From positions 169,501 to 233,500 of the forward strand of contig JABMCL010000852.1 of NCBI GenBank assembly GCA_018857735.1: 64,000 nt of DNA. Direction: 5' to 3'. The DNA comes from Alviniconcha marisindica (Eukaryota > Mollusca > Gastropoda > Provannidae). Shown here in pieces: positions 50,415-57,989 of the stretch (its first letter is position 1; the number at the start of each line of letters is the position of its first letter). A model generated the notes under the pieces. It was not told the origin of the DNA and ran no database searches. It worked only from the letters and a program-made list of their open reading frames with translations. The position numbers and the translations under genes were made by a program.

Positions 50415-53414
50415 ATGCATGTGTGCACAGGTGTGTGGGTGCATAGGTATGCACTTAGAATAGTCTCTAAGCACCAGATTCATCTTGCCCTAAAACAGTA
50501 AAAGAGTGAAACTGATGCGCATGACCTGATCTCCTCAAAACAAAACCAACAAAAAACAAACAAAAAAGGTGGGGGAGAAAAAGCACAGGCAGTGAATGAT
50601 TTGCCCAACCTTCCCCAATACTTCATGCCTGAGAGGAAAATGCCACCATCACCACACCTTAATCAGACCACTCCACAGTCTGTCCAAGCATAACACTAAA
50701 ACAGCCACACAGACTAATCACACGTGTAAATACTATAACTAAAGCAACACCACAAAGTGTGCAATAACCACTCTGCTGCCAAACTACTTTACCAGTGTAC
50801 TTGCTTTTTACTTTTCCAAGAAAAATATCAAAATGGATTTGAACTGGAGTCTGTCTTACCATAACAATACCAACCAAGCACCTTACTACATGTGCCAAAC
50901 TGATTTGCATGCAAGCAAAGGGGTTGCAAGGTATAAAACACTAATGATTAGTAATGTCAGAGCTTGTGCTTGTTTTTAACAATTTATGGTTGCCCTAACC
51001 CCTTTCATTATACTGTCTTGTCAAATAGTGTCTGTGAACACTGTTCACAAAATATAGGCTACCATAAATTTCAAACACTCTGGTTCTCAACATGAAAAAA
51101 GAAGAAGAGAAAAGCTTTCTCCAGAAGCACCCCAGAAGTTATCACAATGGAGCAACCTTCCAGTCAGAGAAGGCTGTACCATTATCTGTGACTGCCTGTA
51201 GCTGATTTAATCAACTGATGAAGTTCTACTGAGGAAGAAAGTTATCATCTTGCACAAAAGATCTCACTTAAAGTTACAAACAGCACCTGAATTATTTTTT
51301 TTGACATTAGATATTTAACTAATATAAGGTGGCTTCTGTCAAGTCAACGCCTACCAATAACCAAAGTAAAAGTATGTGCCACAGTCACAAAAAGCATTCT
51401 GTGCATGATCTTTACATCCCATGTGTGTAACAACTAGCCCCATGAATGTAACCACTAACTGCTGAGGAAAGTTTGAACTCAACTGGATCAAACTGGCAAA
51501 AGTGGAAATTCCTGTAACCAATGGCCTTGAAAATATGTCATTTGTTTAAGTTATCAGTCACCAACACTGTTAAAAAAGCACAAACCTCAACATCCAGTTT
51601 TCAGAGAACTGTTTAGGTTTTTTCTTCCTTCTTTTTCTTATCTTTTTTTTAAAGTTAGGACAAAAATGTAGAACACACACTTACACAACAACACCACTCC
51701 AAAAAAAAGACTGTCACCAACGAAGCTGCACTTTCACTCAAATCACAAAAAGCAAGGCCTACTTTTTCCACTAGGAGTAACCACACTCACCATTCTGATT
51801 ATGCTGCTACTATTAGTATCACCATTAATACACACTATCTCGCTGCTACTATTAGCATCACCATTAATACGCACTATCTCATCAAGATCTGTGTGTTCAT
51901 TTTCATGCCACCAGCTGTTAGGCCTTCAAAATCAAAAATCAGACATGGGACCTTTAACTGCACAATTTTAGTGCCTGCTGTGCGCACACAAAGACAAGAC
52001 AGGTAGTGACAGGTCTGCACAAATATGGACTTGGAAACTCGTTGTAATAAACAAATGGTCCTTGACCCTGTCATGTCCAAGAGCTGAGCCCTGGCCAGGT
52101 AAAAGAGATTTACAGGCCAGCCTGTTATAAGCCTGGACCAGTCCACAACTATCTGATCCAACTTTGCTGAAGTTAACTGTTCCATGCATGTAACTAGTAA
52201 GTAACTAATAAGTAATATAATTTGAACTCAACTGGATCAGGACTTGACAATAAAATGAGACTTTTTAGAATGAACTGCCTAACAAGTAACATCAATCAAG
52301 TGTTGTGACACTGAAATTGCCTGGGTCAAGGATGGTCAATCCAAGGAAGGTTATGGTTACTGTGGTGCAATATTGTTTGAAAAACATTACTGTGACTCTG
52401 AGATTGACACTGCAACAGCATCCCGGAAAAAAATCAACTGACGAATTGTTACTTTGTTACTGAAGTTAAACACTTTTGCCTGGGTTTGTTCCCGTCTAAC
52501 CAGGGACCAACTGCAACACTGACCATTAAACAGAATAAGGCTCACCCCAGCCTTCAAGTTTGCCACCAGTCAAAAAGTGAAAACAGCTTGGGGGGGGGGG
52601 GGGGGGGGGGGGGTTGGCCTGCATTACTACTACTGGTACTACCACTGTACTAGTGCTGCCCTATCCTCTCCTCTACACCCTCATCCTCCCGCCCCTCAAC
52701 GGCATCAATCAGATTTGCTACAACTTTGCAAGCGGCTGTGGCTGAGACTGCCAGCCAGCCTAAGCCAGCACAGTTCAAAGGGCAAGGTCGTACATCTTTA
52801 CTTGCTTCCCTTACGCCACAGAGCGGCTAAACATAGCCACACCGTAGGTCTTGATCTGCCACCACCGGGGAAAGGCAAAAACAGGAGCGCGGGCAGAGGG
52901 AGAGGAGAGAACTGCCTGGCTTTTATGTGTGCAGCGATGGGGAAAACATTCTTACGTGACAGATGGCCCGTGCACTGACAAATATTTTCAGTGTGTCCTT
53001 TAGAACCACTCCATTGGCTTTCAAGAATAAAGGTAAACGCAAGTGGCCGCATCATCGTTTTTCTTCGTGTCCAGGTACAAGTCTCGCTTGATCAAACAGT
53101 ACAGACTGTACACTTTTAATGCCATCACACATGCCATTGTTGAGATCGCTGGAAGTTTGGTCAACCTAGGCCCATGACAGTTTTTCTAAAGTCAATGGCC
53201 TGCCTGCCTCCCTCATTAGTAAAAAGATAATTTGCAGCATTCTCCTTCATTGCATCCCCTCACAGAGCTGCAGACTGAGTCAGAGCTGCAGACTGAGTGT
53301 TTGGGAAAATCATACTGGCCTAGTGACAGTATTTTACCACCATACCAGTATTTTAATTTTTATACCCGTATAACGGACATAGCAAGCTATGAAATCATAG
53401 CTGATCTACTGGGA

Positions 53415-53477
<63 letters not shown>

Positions 53478-53805
53478 ATACCTAACATCCACATTAATCT
53501 TTTTGAGGCCAAAATGTTGTCAAAGTGACAAAGGCAAGATTTCCCCCATTTACAAAAAAGATTCCTCCATTACTACATCATATGATTCAAAAGTGGGTTA
53601 TCCTTTTATTTAGTGCTTTTGCTGCTTACAATGTCACATTGTTACAACAGCAACGGAGTCTACTGGTATGCTGCAGTCGAACCAACATAGGGAACCAAAA
53701 AGACTGTTGTAAGTTACACTATAGTAATGCCCACTTTCATCTGTAAACTGGTAATATTGTGAATACCATCATTACAGTTACTACTGTCACTGGTATGCAC
53801 ACAGC

Positions 53806-53874
<69 letters not shown>

Positions 53875-56800
53875 CTCGAAACATTTAATTTCTGCACCAT
53901 CACCCCACCACCTGGCTGTATTCTGATGTCACAAAATAACCAAGAACTGTCATGTGAATTTGAACAACTCCCTACTGTTAATGTATTGTGTTCTTTCTTT
54001 GAGAAAGAAGGACATTTCAACTGTTTGTTACTTATCACTGTTCATACTTAACACTTTCATCAATCATGGGACAGTATGTTGATTTGAAAAGAAAGTAGAA
54101 CATTCGTTCCAAACTTGCAAGCCTAAAATGTAATGAAACAATGCAACTAAAAATGTTTTCCTAAAAGATGCCTGTAAAATGTCAAGGCACCAAAAAACAA
54201 TGCACAAACTGAAAAGACTTAACACAAAATCTTTTCTGACACCAAACATAAATTCATACACTCTCTAATTCTGAAGTACTGAAGTCTTCAACTGGCATCA
54301 CTAATAAAGTTAATACAGAGGTAAATTTATGCTGTGCTGGACAAAAGATGCACAAGAGTTTGCCGAGGTGTGCACGTTTAATGTCACCTGTACTCTACCG
54401 CTAGTATCAGTTTATCATTCTCTGGCACGCTGAAAGTGCAGCAAAGCATGCCTGCTACTGGGTGCTGTTATCTATAGCGCCAAAATCATTCACTCACACT
54501 AAATTAGCTGTGCAAGAACTCAGCACCTAGGTGCACACACACATGCACAAGCACGTGCACCCACACACATGCGCGCGCACGTACACACACACACACACAC
54601 ACACACACTGCATACACAACCTAAATACCAGGTGACAAATTTGCATGCCATTTAAGCTTCTGCACAAAGCAGGCAGTTATTCAATGTGATCAGGTGTTCT
54701 ATCAGGTCACATTAAGTTGTTACTGTGTTTCTTTTAGTTGCCTGTGGTAGGTAAGGCACAATCCCAACCCCATCTTATAGAAAATTCAGACAAGGAATTG
54801 GGACAGACAACAACATGAACACTTTCTGATCTGAGACTGGTCAGGGAACAAAACATGACACGGACAATACAATTTCATGTAACTGTTACTGTGTAAGCAC
54901 CATGGGGGACAAAACAAACACTATGACAATTTTATGCAAGAAGCAGAAATGTAACCACTGATAAAAGATAGAACCCTCTTAATCAGTCTTATAAAAGTGT
55001 AAACAAATATTATGTGCATTTTATACTGATCATATTCATAACCGTCACAGGATAGCAATCTCATAAAACTTAAAAGTGTAATCATTGTTCCAAAAAATTA
55101 TCTTGTTCATAGTGAGTAAAATGACTCTTTGGGGGGTGTTTGCAACTGGGTGCTAGTTAGTAGCTTGTATCACGTTCTGAGTAATACTAATACCATCAAC
55201 CATCAAGTAATGATAAACTAATCCAATTTTAAATAGTATCTTTGAAAAAATGCAAAAACTGTGTAACTCAGCATGCCCAAAGTGAGTAATGCCACAGCCA
55301 GACAGCACAGCTGACAGATCATACTGGACTGTGTGAACCCACCCTTGTATTAAGAATGTGTGGTGAGACACATGCACAAAAGCTTCACAACTTTGCAGCT
55401 AAACCAAGTGGCTAATGACTGTTAAGTGATATTCTAAAGAACAGTATTAAAAAATAAAATAAACACTGTATTTGCAGATTCTATCCAGATTATTATTTTT
55501 TTTAAATGGGGGGGGGGGGGGGGGAAGGGGGGGGTAACAGGTAACTGTTTTTCTTGTACGCATAACCTGTCTTCCTCGTTCTTCACCACTTCAAAACAAG
55601 TTTCTGATTTGTTGGCCTATGTGTTCCTGTGCCCACAAACAAACAAACAAAAACAAAAAACACTGAACTTGCAAGAATTCCATGAACTTTACAGATGTGT
55701 TACTGTTAATACCAACCAGTCATCACCCAGTCAATCATAAAGGTCATATCATGGAAAGACTAAATTCACCAAATCACAAATATCATAAAAGTCCTAAATA
55801 CTTCATTCACTATTCATTATATGTCCCTCTATCATGTTTGACAAGGATCAGGTTTAAAAAAATATTTAAAAAAGGAAGTTGAATGAACCCAGAATGCACT
55901 GGCCACTGCAGATTTTAAAAAGTATTTTTCAATGCAGTGAGTGAAAATTCTGGCCAACGCCAGGATTTAAAGGGAGAACCATAACTCATTCAAGATGTCA
56001 CCAAAAAAACACTCAGTTCCTGTAGATGCACTGTTTTTGCCCATTTAAAAAACAATCGGAGTAAACAAACCACTAGGAATAATACAATAAACATATATAT
56101 ACATTTTTAGAAAGCTTAGGATGTGTACTTGTCAGATAAATAATCATAGTCATACCACATACCGTTCTCTGTCACAACGGCAAAGCAGGAACTATCCAAA
56201 CACAGTGGGGAAAAGTTTTATTCTACTGGCTGCACGGATCCCAATGATGAAAATGTAGATGTTATTATCGCTGTCTCTCAAATCCGCTTCGAGATCTACT
56301 GACACAAACTCCTCGCCAGAATCAACAATGTTCTCTTCAGGACCAACGTCCAAAAAATCTTCTAGATCCAAGTCCTCATTGAGTACTAATTCCACAGTTT
56401 CCCTCGTCAAGTAACGCATGCTGACTCTGCGCACCACCATTTTGAAACATACAACTTACATCAGTTTGACACACGTATAACAAAAAAAGAAAAAGAAAAA
56501 AAGGAACACTTGACTGGACTGAGGGGGATTACCTAAAGTGTCCAAAATTGATGCAGTTAGTGTAATATAATTGCTTCCAATCAGTGCGAAAGCTGCTCAG
56601 ACCATTAAAAATGTTTAATCCTTACCGCATCCAAAGATGCGGATTGTCATCAAGCGTACTGCTGAGTTCCGCGTCGTAAGACGTGGAAAGCCTTGAAAGA
56701 GTTAACAGTTCTGGCTTCACAGCAGTGAGGGGAGTCTTAATTTCTGCATCCACAGTATCCAACTGAGGGAGTGTGACTATAAATTGAATACAGGAATGCA

Positions 56801-57989
56801 GTGACAGTGTGTTTCTATCAACATCACATCTGGAGGATGGTATGTTAATTTGTTATGGTTCTTGTATTATTCACACACAAGAATGCAGAAAGAAAAACAG
56901 GTACAATACAAATGATATTTAGATGCTGATATGGTATGTGTGGTTTCTTCCTTAAGTCGTTAAGACGTTAAGTAAAAAAAATCAAGCTTGACGAAATGGT
57001 TTTTGCGTAAAACATGTCTTTCATTTCAATATGACAGAGTGTAAATAATGCACTAACTGTACGGTACTTATGATAAAAGGCTTACACCACTTCTAAACGA
57101 TCATATAGGATGGTACAGACTTAGCAGGAGTGTTGCTGGAGCTGAGCATCTCCATGAAACACTGGTTTTCCACAAGTCCCCATTACTAGTTGTACACTTA
57201 ACCCCTTCACTGTCCCAGCCTGTAAAATTTCCAGGCTAAAAAGTGCACACATACACGCCTGAATGGTCATATCTGATGGTCCTACAACAAATCTACCTTC
57301 AGTACTGTGCATTTTGACAGAAATCATTTCACGCACTCGTGCAAAAAGCCGTAATGATTTCAAATTTAGCACTTTTATTGGTCATTTTCCGAGTGAGGGC
57401 TCGGCATGCATGGCAGTGAAAGGGTTAAAAAATAACTGGTACTCACCTAGATTCTTCTGGCAGTGCTTGGAAGTCCAGCATCGTTTGGCTTCTTTGCCAT
57501 CCACTTTGGTCACAGTGCAATCCTCCGGACAGTAGTTCACGCACTTAGTCTCATCTTTATTCTCCTGGATGTGGTGGTCACTTTCCTTCAACCCAACGGC
57601 AATGCGTGACCAGTCAATTGTGTCCACGTAGCACAAGCGTGTGTTCTTGGTCAGCCGCACAGCTCCACGCATGATGGTGGTCAGAGACACCAGACCTATT
57701 TCTTCCAGGTCAGGCATCTCATATGCAACGAGAGCATAGTTGTAAAACAGATCCTGGCCACGAATCACCGCAAGGTTGGGGAAGATGTGGCGCAGGGTTT
57801 TGAGGCCATACACACGGTACAGCAAAAGGTGCCCGGTGATCTCCCGAAGCTGAGGGAAGCGGAATTTCTCGTAGTCTTTCTGCTCAGCATGGTCAATGAG
57901 CAGAATGTGCAGCTTCCCTTCGATGACAGTACAGTTCTCCAGCTTCTGGAAGCCTTCCACGCTGTTCCGTATATCAATACTGCCACAAG
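18169..57989 (-). CDS. INSR: Insulin receptor / insulin-like growth factor receptor tyrosine kinase (24 exons; first exon missing)
   Basis: This is a membrane receptor tyrosine kinase that binds insulin-like peptides outside the cell and phosphorylates itself and substrates inside. Exons were joined by GT-AG borders, and every phase matches from exon to exon, giving about 1474 residues (numbered here from the first visible residue) plus a stop. Seen domains: L1 (1-181), cysteine-rich (182-310), L2 (310-468), FnIII-1 (468-586), FnIII-2 with a long insert (586-825), RLKR cleavage site (723-726), FnIII-3 (825-932), transmembrane helix (about 941-963), NPGY (979-982), kinase (about 995-1275) and tail to 1474. 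The human receptor is near 1380 residues, so this one is longer, mainly in the insert and tail. The visible part starts in the L1 domain with residues CGSIDIRN, so the signal peptide exon lies upstream, not seen. INSR is used as the family symbol; the protein is equally close to IGF1R in kind, as invertebrates usually have one such receptor. Confidence 0.96.
19336..19470 (-). CDS. INSR: INSR exon w: kinase C-lobe
   Basis: The exon encodes [20 protein letters not shown] then [18 protein letters not shown] and PRCPPKV, matching human [29 protein letters not shown]. The acceptor is ctgtgcag and the donor gtaagt; exit phase 2. Confidence 0.97.
20508..20637 (-). CDS. INSR: INSR exon v: kinase DFG and activation loop
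   Basis: The exon encodes [37 protein letters not shown] and TTMSDVW. The DFG motif, the three activation-loop tyrosines of YETDYY (1162, 1166, 1167) and APESLKDG are all exactly as in active insulin receptors. The acceptor is gttgcag and the donor gtaaga. Confidence 0.98.
21525..22075. repeat. Degenerate repeat of ATCTCTTGGCACAGAATATCAG
   Basis: Many imperfect copies of a 25-50-bp unit with CTTGGCACAGAAT and ATCAGAT fill the intron between kinase exons u and v. Confidence 0.75.
22362..22518 (-). CDS. INSR: INSR exon u: kinase catalytic loop (HRD)
   Basis: The exon encodes [38 protein letters not shown] and [14 protein letters not shown]. The catalytic loop HRDLAARN is intact (His1134-Asn1141). 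I chose the acceptor gctgtttcag before DNIGD because it alone keeps phase 0 with exon t. The longer open frame upstream and its acceptor-like sites at 22541-22554 would shift the frame. Confidence 0.96.
22557..22760. repeat. About 60-bp tandem repeat next to kinase exon u
   Basis: Three good copies of CACAACTTTAAATGGAGC...CAGCCAATCACAAGTGATC...TAACAGTGTAT are followed by decayed copies up to about 23130. The first starts within 40 nt of the exon u acceptor, in the region where the branch point should lie. Confidence 0.85.
23250..23660. repeat. (TG)n microsatellite complex
   Basis: Several TG runs alternate with short unique linkers such as GATTCAGTGCATTCTGACAT, which is itself duplicated. 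The long CV- or TH-repeating open frames here are artefacts. Confidence 0.95.
23765..23897 (-). CDS. INSR: INSR exon t: kinase hinge region
   Basis: The exon encodes [36 protein letters not shown] and RMHRPDEE, matching human [33 protein letters not shown]. The acceptor is tttgcag and the donor gtgggt; exit phase 0. The donor side runs into a (TG)n-rich intron. Confidence 0.97.
24350..24414 (-). CDS. INSR: INSR exon s: kinase alphaC helix
   Basis: A 65-nt exon encoding [18 protein letters not shown] then TTMK, matching human [22 protein letters not shown]. The alphaC glutamate that salt-bridges the catalytic lysine is present (KEA, residue 1052). The acceptor is cacctgcag and the donor gtgagt. 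The intron upstream begins with a 100-bp-class tandem repeat. Confidence 0.96.
24424..24822. repeat. About 110-bp tandem repeat upstream of kinase exon s
   Basis: Four copies share GAGAGGGAGTCACAGGGAGC, AGTGAATGAGCACCCTTCAA and CAACATCACCATGCA, separated by AAC-triplet runs of different length. The first copy begins 10 nt from the exon s acceptor. Confidence 0.85.
25028..25196. repeat. 55-bp tandem repeat, three copies
   Basis: The unit is CAACAGAGAACCTGGTTTAGG...GCTGCCAAATCTGACTTCAGG, at 25031, 25086 and 25141. Confidence 0.93.
26430..26760. repeat. Duplicated segment of about 140 bp
   Basis: TGGTGGGCAAAGGAATAAAG...CCACCAGCAAAAAGCCCATAGTAAC occurs twice in a row, followed in both by a GAAAACTGCTACTGTTA segment. 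Confidence 0.85.
26900..27128. repeat. About 60-bp tandem repeat, three to four copies
   Basis: The unit contains GGAAACTTACTGATCAGGG, TTGCATGGGTCAGA and GGTTACTGGCTACAGTCCTAT. Confidence 0.85.
27847..27989 (-). CDS. INSR: INSR exon r: kinase N-lobe, glycine loop and catalytic Lys
   Basis: The exon encodes [34 protein letters not shown] and YKVAIK. The glycine-rich loop GQGSFG (about 1008-1013) and the catalytic lysine in VAIK (1035) are intact. The donor is AAG/gtacag. The 5' half of this exon, with its acceptor, is repeated as decayed copies in the intron at 28017-28404. Confidence 0.97.
28017..28404 (-). repeat. 77-bp repeat made of decayed copies of the first kinase exon's 5' end
   Basis: Five units upstream of exon r, on the transcribed strand, read CAGTGTACATC-CTGATGAGTGGGAG, then CCCCATGACAAGATCAAATTGCTG. 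The true exon starts tcCAG/TGTACATCCCTGACGAGTGGGAG...GACAAGATCAAGCTGCTG. So the acceptor and about 50 nt of exon have been copied in tandem. All copies have frame shifts or stops. The unit farthest from the exon (28345-28400) is closest to the exon in sequence. Confidence 0.85.
28993..29054 (-). CDS. INSR: INSR exon q: juxtamembrane segment with NPGY
   Basis: A 62-nt exon encoding [24 protein letters not shown] at residues 979-982 corresponds to the human NPEY site, which in this family recruits PTB-domain adaptors (IRS, Shc) when phosphorylated. The acceptor is tttgcag and the donor gtgagc. Confidence 0.94.
29392..29497 (-). CDS. INSR: INSR exon p: transmembrane helix
   Basis: The exon encodes [17 protein letters not shown] then a run of Val/Ile/Leu ([15 protein letters not shown]) followed by AKSK. 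This is a single hydrophobic helix of about 23 residues with a positively charged stop-transfer end, placed exactly between FnIII-3 and the kinase. The acceptor is tattcag and the donor gtaagt. Confidence 0.95.
29885..31215 (-). repeat. Large donor-like minisatellite (about 18-20-bp units)
   Basis: Dozens of copies of AACCACAACTCACCCTGCCT, alternating with AACCAACACTC or ATCACC linkers, fill most of the intron after exon o. On the transcribed strand every unit reads GGCAGGGTGAGTTGTGGTT, which contains a near-ideal 5' splice site (GG/GTGAGT). The true donor of exon o has the same GGGTGAGTTGTG string. Confidence 0.93.
31310..31478 (-). CDS. INSR: INSR exon o: FnIII-3, second half
   Basis: The exon encodes [38 protein letters not shown] and [19 protein letters not shown]. 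The string [11 protein letters not shown] matches human ATSLAGNGSWT. The donor context GACG-G/gtgagttgtg is echoed in the large repeat array that begins about 95 bp downstream in the transcript. Confidence 0.96.
31974..32125 (-). CDS. INSR: INSR exon n: FnIII-3, first half
   Basis: The exon encodes [39 protein letters not shown] and [11 protein letters not shown]. The motif WxPPxxPNGLI matches human [20 protein letters not shown]. The acceptor is tgtgcag and the donor gtaagt; exit phase 0. Confidence 0.96.
32460..32580. mobile_element. Small fold-back element with 30-bp inverted ends
   Basis: TACAGGGGATTAGCCAAAAAGGTCTTGCAC at the left end is inverted at the right as GTGCAAGACC-TTTTTGGCTACTCCCCTGTA, with one or two mismatches and 60 bp between. 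Both arms have TGTGTACATATATGT on their left. A MITE-like unit in the intron between exons m and n. Confidence 0.8.
32657..32744 (-). CDS. INSR: INSR exon m: FnIII-2, last strand
   Basis: The exon encodes [20 protein letters not shown] then ITVARTKRL, matching human [25 protein letters not shown]. The acceptor is tttgccag and the donor gtaaga; entry phase 0, exit phase 1. Confidence 0.94.
32930..33440. repeat. 54-bp minisatellite, nine copies
   Basis: The unit CATCACTGCATGTCCCATAA...GTGCATCTCCTACAAATCCTGTG repeats with few changes. Because 54 is a multiple of 3, long false ORFs appear in three frames on both strands. The array ends 28 bp from the exon l donor. Confidence 0.95.
33468..33741 (-). 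CDS. INSR: INSR exon l: insert domain with RLKR cleavage site and start of beta subunit
   Basis: The exon encodes [18 protein letters not shown], then RLKR (residues 723-726), which fits the furin rule R-X-K/R-R, then a Thr/Ser-rich stretch ([20 protein letters not shown]), then [19 protein letters not shown], the second half of FnIII-2 (human SLVISGLRHFTGYRIEL). By analogy the precursor is cut after RLKR into alpha and beta chains. The Thr-rich stretch just after the site could be O-glycosylated; this is inference. Confidence 0.95.
34324..34507 (-). CDS. INSR: INSR exon k: insert domain (alpha-subunit C-terminal part)
   Basis: The exon encodes a charged stretch followed by [20 protein letters not shown] and [15 protein letters not shown]. 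This matches human ECCSCPKTDSQILKELEE and TFEDYLHNVVFV: the Cys cluster that links alpha subunits and the alphaCT helix that contacts insulin. The acceptor is ctctcctccag and the donor gtatga. The acceptor is also the first unit of a 68-bp minisatellite (34507-34975). Confidence 0.95.
34507..34975 (-). repeat. 68-bp minisatellite carrying the exon k acceptor
   Basis: Seven units start with CTGGAGGAGAGATGAGAACATC on the plus strand and include ATCATCAGTAAATGCAGGATT and GGGATCCTGATATAGA. On the transcribed strand each unit ends TCTCATCTCTCCTCCAG, identical to the working acceptor of exon k. Confidence 0.92.
35241..35411 (-). CDS. INSR: INSR exon j: FnIII-2, first half
   Basis: The exon encodes [38 protein letters not shown] and DKRDYCKN. 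The motif PPxxPNGNxTHY and the following DYC match the human second FnIII domain (PPSDPNGNITHYLVFW, LDYCLKG). The acceptor is tttgcag and the donor gtaagt. Confidence 0.96.
35752..35812. repeat. (CA)n microsatellite
   Basis: A CA run followed by AAGTGCATCATGCACATCTGC, a flank that is repeated beside the CA run at 36660. Confidence 0.95.
36092..36264 (-). CDS. INSR: INSR exon i: FnIII-1, end
   Basis: The exon encodes [38 protein letters not shown] and [12 protein letters not shown]. The motif [11 protein letters not shown] is the family signature LKPWTQYAIFVKT. The acceptor is tcaacag and the donor gtgagt; exit phase 1. Confidence 0.95.
36658..36727. repeat. (CA)n microsatellite
   Basis: About 34 CA steps, preceded by the flank AAGTGCATCATGCACATCTGC shared with the 35752 locus. 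Confidence 0.95.
36905..36958 (-). CDS. INSR: INSR exon h: short FnIII-1 exon
   Basis: A 54-nt exon encoding [17 protein letters not shown], which aligns with human YQNVTEFDGQDACGSN. The acceptor is ttttcag and the donor gtaagt. Its neighbours join in phase on both sides, which makes this small exon secure. Confidence 0.92.
37585..37711 (-). CDS. INSR: INSR exon g: FnIII-1, first strand pairs
   Basis: The exon encodes [20 protein letters not shown] then [20 protein letters not shown], matching the human segment that ends in LGFMLFYKEA. The chosen donor is gtgagt; a weaker overlapping gtgtga sits 2 nt upstream but would break the phase. Exit phase 2. Confidence 0.93.
38182..38396 (-). CDS. 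INSR: INSR exon f: L2 domain, end
   Basis: The exon encodes [34 protein letters not shown] and [14 protein letters not shown], equivalent to human LFFHYNPKLCLSEI and LKTNGDQASC at the end of L2. The acceptor is gtttgcag and the donor gtaagt. A 25-bp G-rich minisatellite starts about 60 bp upstream of it in the transcript. Confidence 0.95.
38455..38912. repeat. About 25-bp G-rich minisatellite
   Basis: Many copies of GGGGGAGGGTGCAGAATACCCTGTG with variable G runs lie in the intron before exon f. Confidence 0.93.
39597..39756 (-). CDS. INSR: INSR exon e: L2 domain, middle
   Basis: The exon encodes [20 protein letters not shown] and [20 protein letters not shown], matching the family pattern [22 protein letters not shown]. 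The acceptor is tctggcag and the donor gtaagg; entry phase 1, exit phase 2. Confidence 0.95.
39830..40192. repeat. About 70-bp tandem repeat, five copies
   Basis: The unit is CAGAACTCAAACTAAAAATC...ATCATTACTACACATTCACAC then TTGTTGTGGTGGAAGCATG. Confidence 0.93.
40399..40497 (-). CDS. INSR: INSR exon d: start of L2 domain
   Basis: A 99-nt exon encoding [19 protein letters not shown] followed by [14 protein letters not shown]. This is the conserved opening of the second leucine-rich domain (human SAQELRGCTVINGSL). The acceptor is ttttgcag and the donor gtatgt; it exits in phase 1. Confidence 0.94.
41247..41445 (-). CDS. INSR: INSR exon c: cysteine-rich region, second half
   Basis: The exon begins [12 protein letters not shown] and contains [36 protein letters not shown] and NKSCPK, the last disulfide modules of the cysteine-rich region just before L2. 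The acceptor is tttacag and the donor gtgaga; it exits in phase 1. Confidence 0.95.
41510..41630. repeat. Dispersed repeat copy (related to 1990-2101 and 58161-58330)
   Basis: It contains GGCATTCTAAAACAAGATCC, AAACACATAAAAGTTTCAAA, TTTATTAGAACAAAACACAA and GGGGTAATCCCC. The first part also appears inverted at 58285-58330. Confidence 0.65.
41808..42484. mobile_element. Non-autonomous DNA transposon with long terminal inverted repeats
   Basis: The left end AAGCCTGTTCTTAATTGG is the exact inverse of the right end CCAATTAAGAACAGGCTT. The match continues inward for about 50 bp (GAACATTTGCTCGCGAACAT against GTTCAGCGAACAAACATTCG). Each end holds a second, tandem copy of the inverted repeat about 60 bp inside. 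No transposase is present. The interior contains a piece with GTGTTTTACGCCCAGTCAAC, a motif also at 3215, 10890 and 19770. Confidence 0.8.
43091..43275 (-). CDS. INSR: INSR exon b: cysteine-rich (furin-like) region, first half
   Basis: The exon has a cag acceptor and a gtgagt donor. It joins in phase to exon a across a 14.2-kb intron to give CQKNLD-CHC. It encodes the Cys-rich module with [25 protein letters not shown] and CPPTTFM, equivalent to the human segment with CCHSECLGNC and CVACRNFYLDGRC. It ends in phase 0. Confidence 0.96.
44065..44340 (+). mobile_element. tRNA-derived SINE
   Basis: An A box (GTGGCTCAGTGGTTAG) and a B box (CCAGTTTGAGTCCCGAC) 30-35 bp apart head a body that includes CAGCAGGAGAATTTTC and ACATAAAAGATCCTGG. 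The anticodon region is too degenerate for a functional tRNA. Confidence 0.6.
46960..47480. repeat. Degenerate long-unit repeat (GTGACCTTGAAGATAGCAA)
   Basis: Three imperfect copies share CCCTGTGACCTTGAAGATAGCAA, ATGATGATGTACCA and GTCATATTTTGATTACAT. This style of repeat is common in marine invertebrate genomes. Confidence 0.6.
48060..48590. repeat. About 73-bp tandem repeat, seven copies
   Basis: The unit contains TAATCATTATTAGTTATTTA, CTCCCCATGTTTCAGACAGC and TAATTTTGCTTGATTTTCAT. Confidence 0.93.
49090..49320. repeat. (TG)n(AG)n(ACAG)n microsatellite block
   Basis: TG runs broken by CTCTG or GCGCG are followed by AG and ACAG runs. The CV-repeat open frames are artefacts. Confidence 0.95.
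50165..50330 (+). mobile_element. Degenerate tRNA-derived SINE
   Basis: CAGCTCAATGGTGGAGCAC resembles an A box and GGTTGCGGTTCATGGTG a decayed B box. The following body is unique in the window. Confidence 0.35.
50346..50414. repeat. (TG)n microsatellite
   Basis: About 30 TG steps after TGTGTCTCTG. Confidence 0.95.
53418..53473. repeat. (CA)n microsatellite
   Basis: About 28 uninterrupted CA steps. Confidence 0.95.
53808..53871. repeat. (CT)n microsatellite
   Basis: About 30 uninterrupted CT steps. Confidence 0.95.
56192..56440 (-). CDS. Small acidic ORF, possible transposase N-terminus
   Basis: An 82-codon open frame starts [18 protein letters not shown] and continues with an acidic stretch ([29 protein letters not shown]). 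Acidic N-termini of this kind are common in piggyBac-type transposases, but no catalytic part follows. The call is weak. Confidence 0.25.
   Translation of the reverse strand: MVVRRVSMRYLTRETVELVLNEDLDLEDFLDVGPEENIVDSGEEFVSVDLEADLRDSDNNIYIFIIGIRAASRIKLFPTVFG
56626..56776 (-). CDS. Possible orphan exon inside the large INSR intron
   Basis: A 151-nt open stretch between a tcaatttatag acceptor and a CG/gtaagg donor encodes [37 protein letters not shown] and [13 protein letters not shown]. The entry phase would accept INSR exon a, but the exit phase does not fit exon b, so it is not a simple cassette exon. It may belong to a nested gene or to a transposon, or be chance. No family is recognised. 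Confidence 0.3.
57447..57989 (-). CDS. INSR: INSR exon a: L1 ligand-binding domain
   Basis: The exon opens after a tttttcag acceptor and ends at a gtgagt donor (phase 1). It covers the whole L1 domain: motifs [44 protein letters not shown] and the closing [11 protein letters not shown] all match the family pattern. The Cys pairs that bracket the domain are present. The entry phase leaves two bases (CT) of a codon whose first base is in the missing upstream exon. Confidence 0.97.

Larger units (their letters stand above)
43276..57446 (-). other. Largest INSR intron in the window (14.2 kb)
   Basis: This intron between exons a and b holds the SINEs at 44065 and 50165, the repeats at 46960 and 48060, several microsatellites, G runs at 45896, 49507, 52590 and 55508, a GC-rich patch at 52650-52990 with no gene assigned, and the possible orphan exon at 56626-56776. 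No other coding signal is seen. Confidence 0.85.

Noticed and set aside
52577..52990. GC-rich patch with a 133-codon plus-strand frame
   Set aside because: The frame begins in a G homopolymer and lacks codon bias and recognisable motifs. It may be regulatory, but nothing supports a gene.
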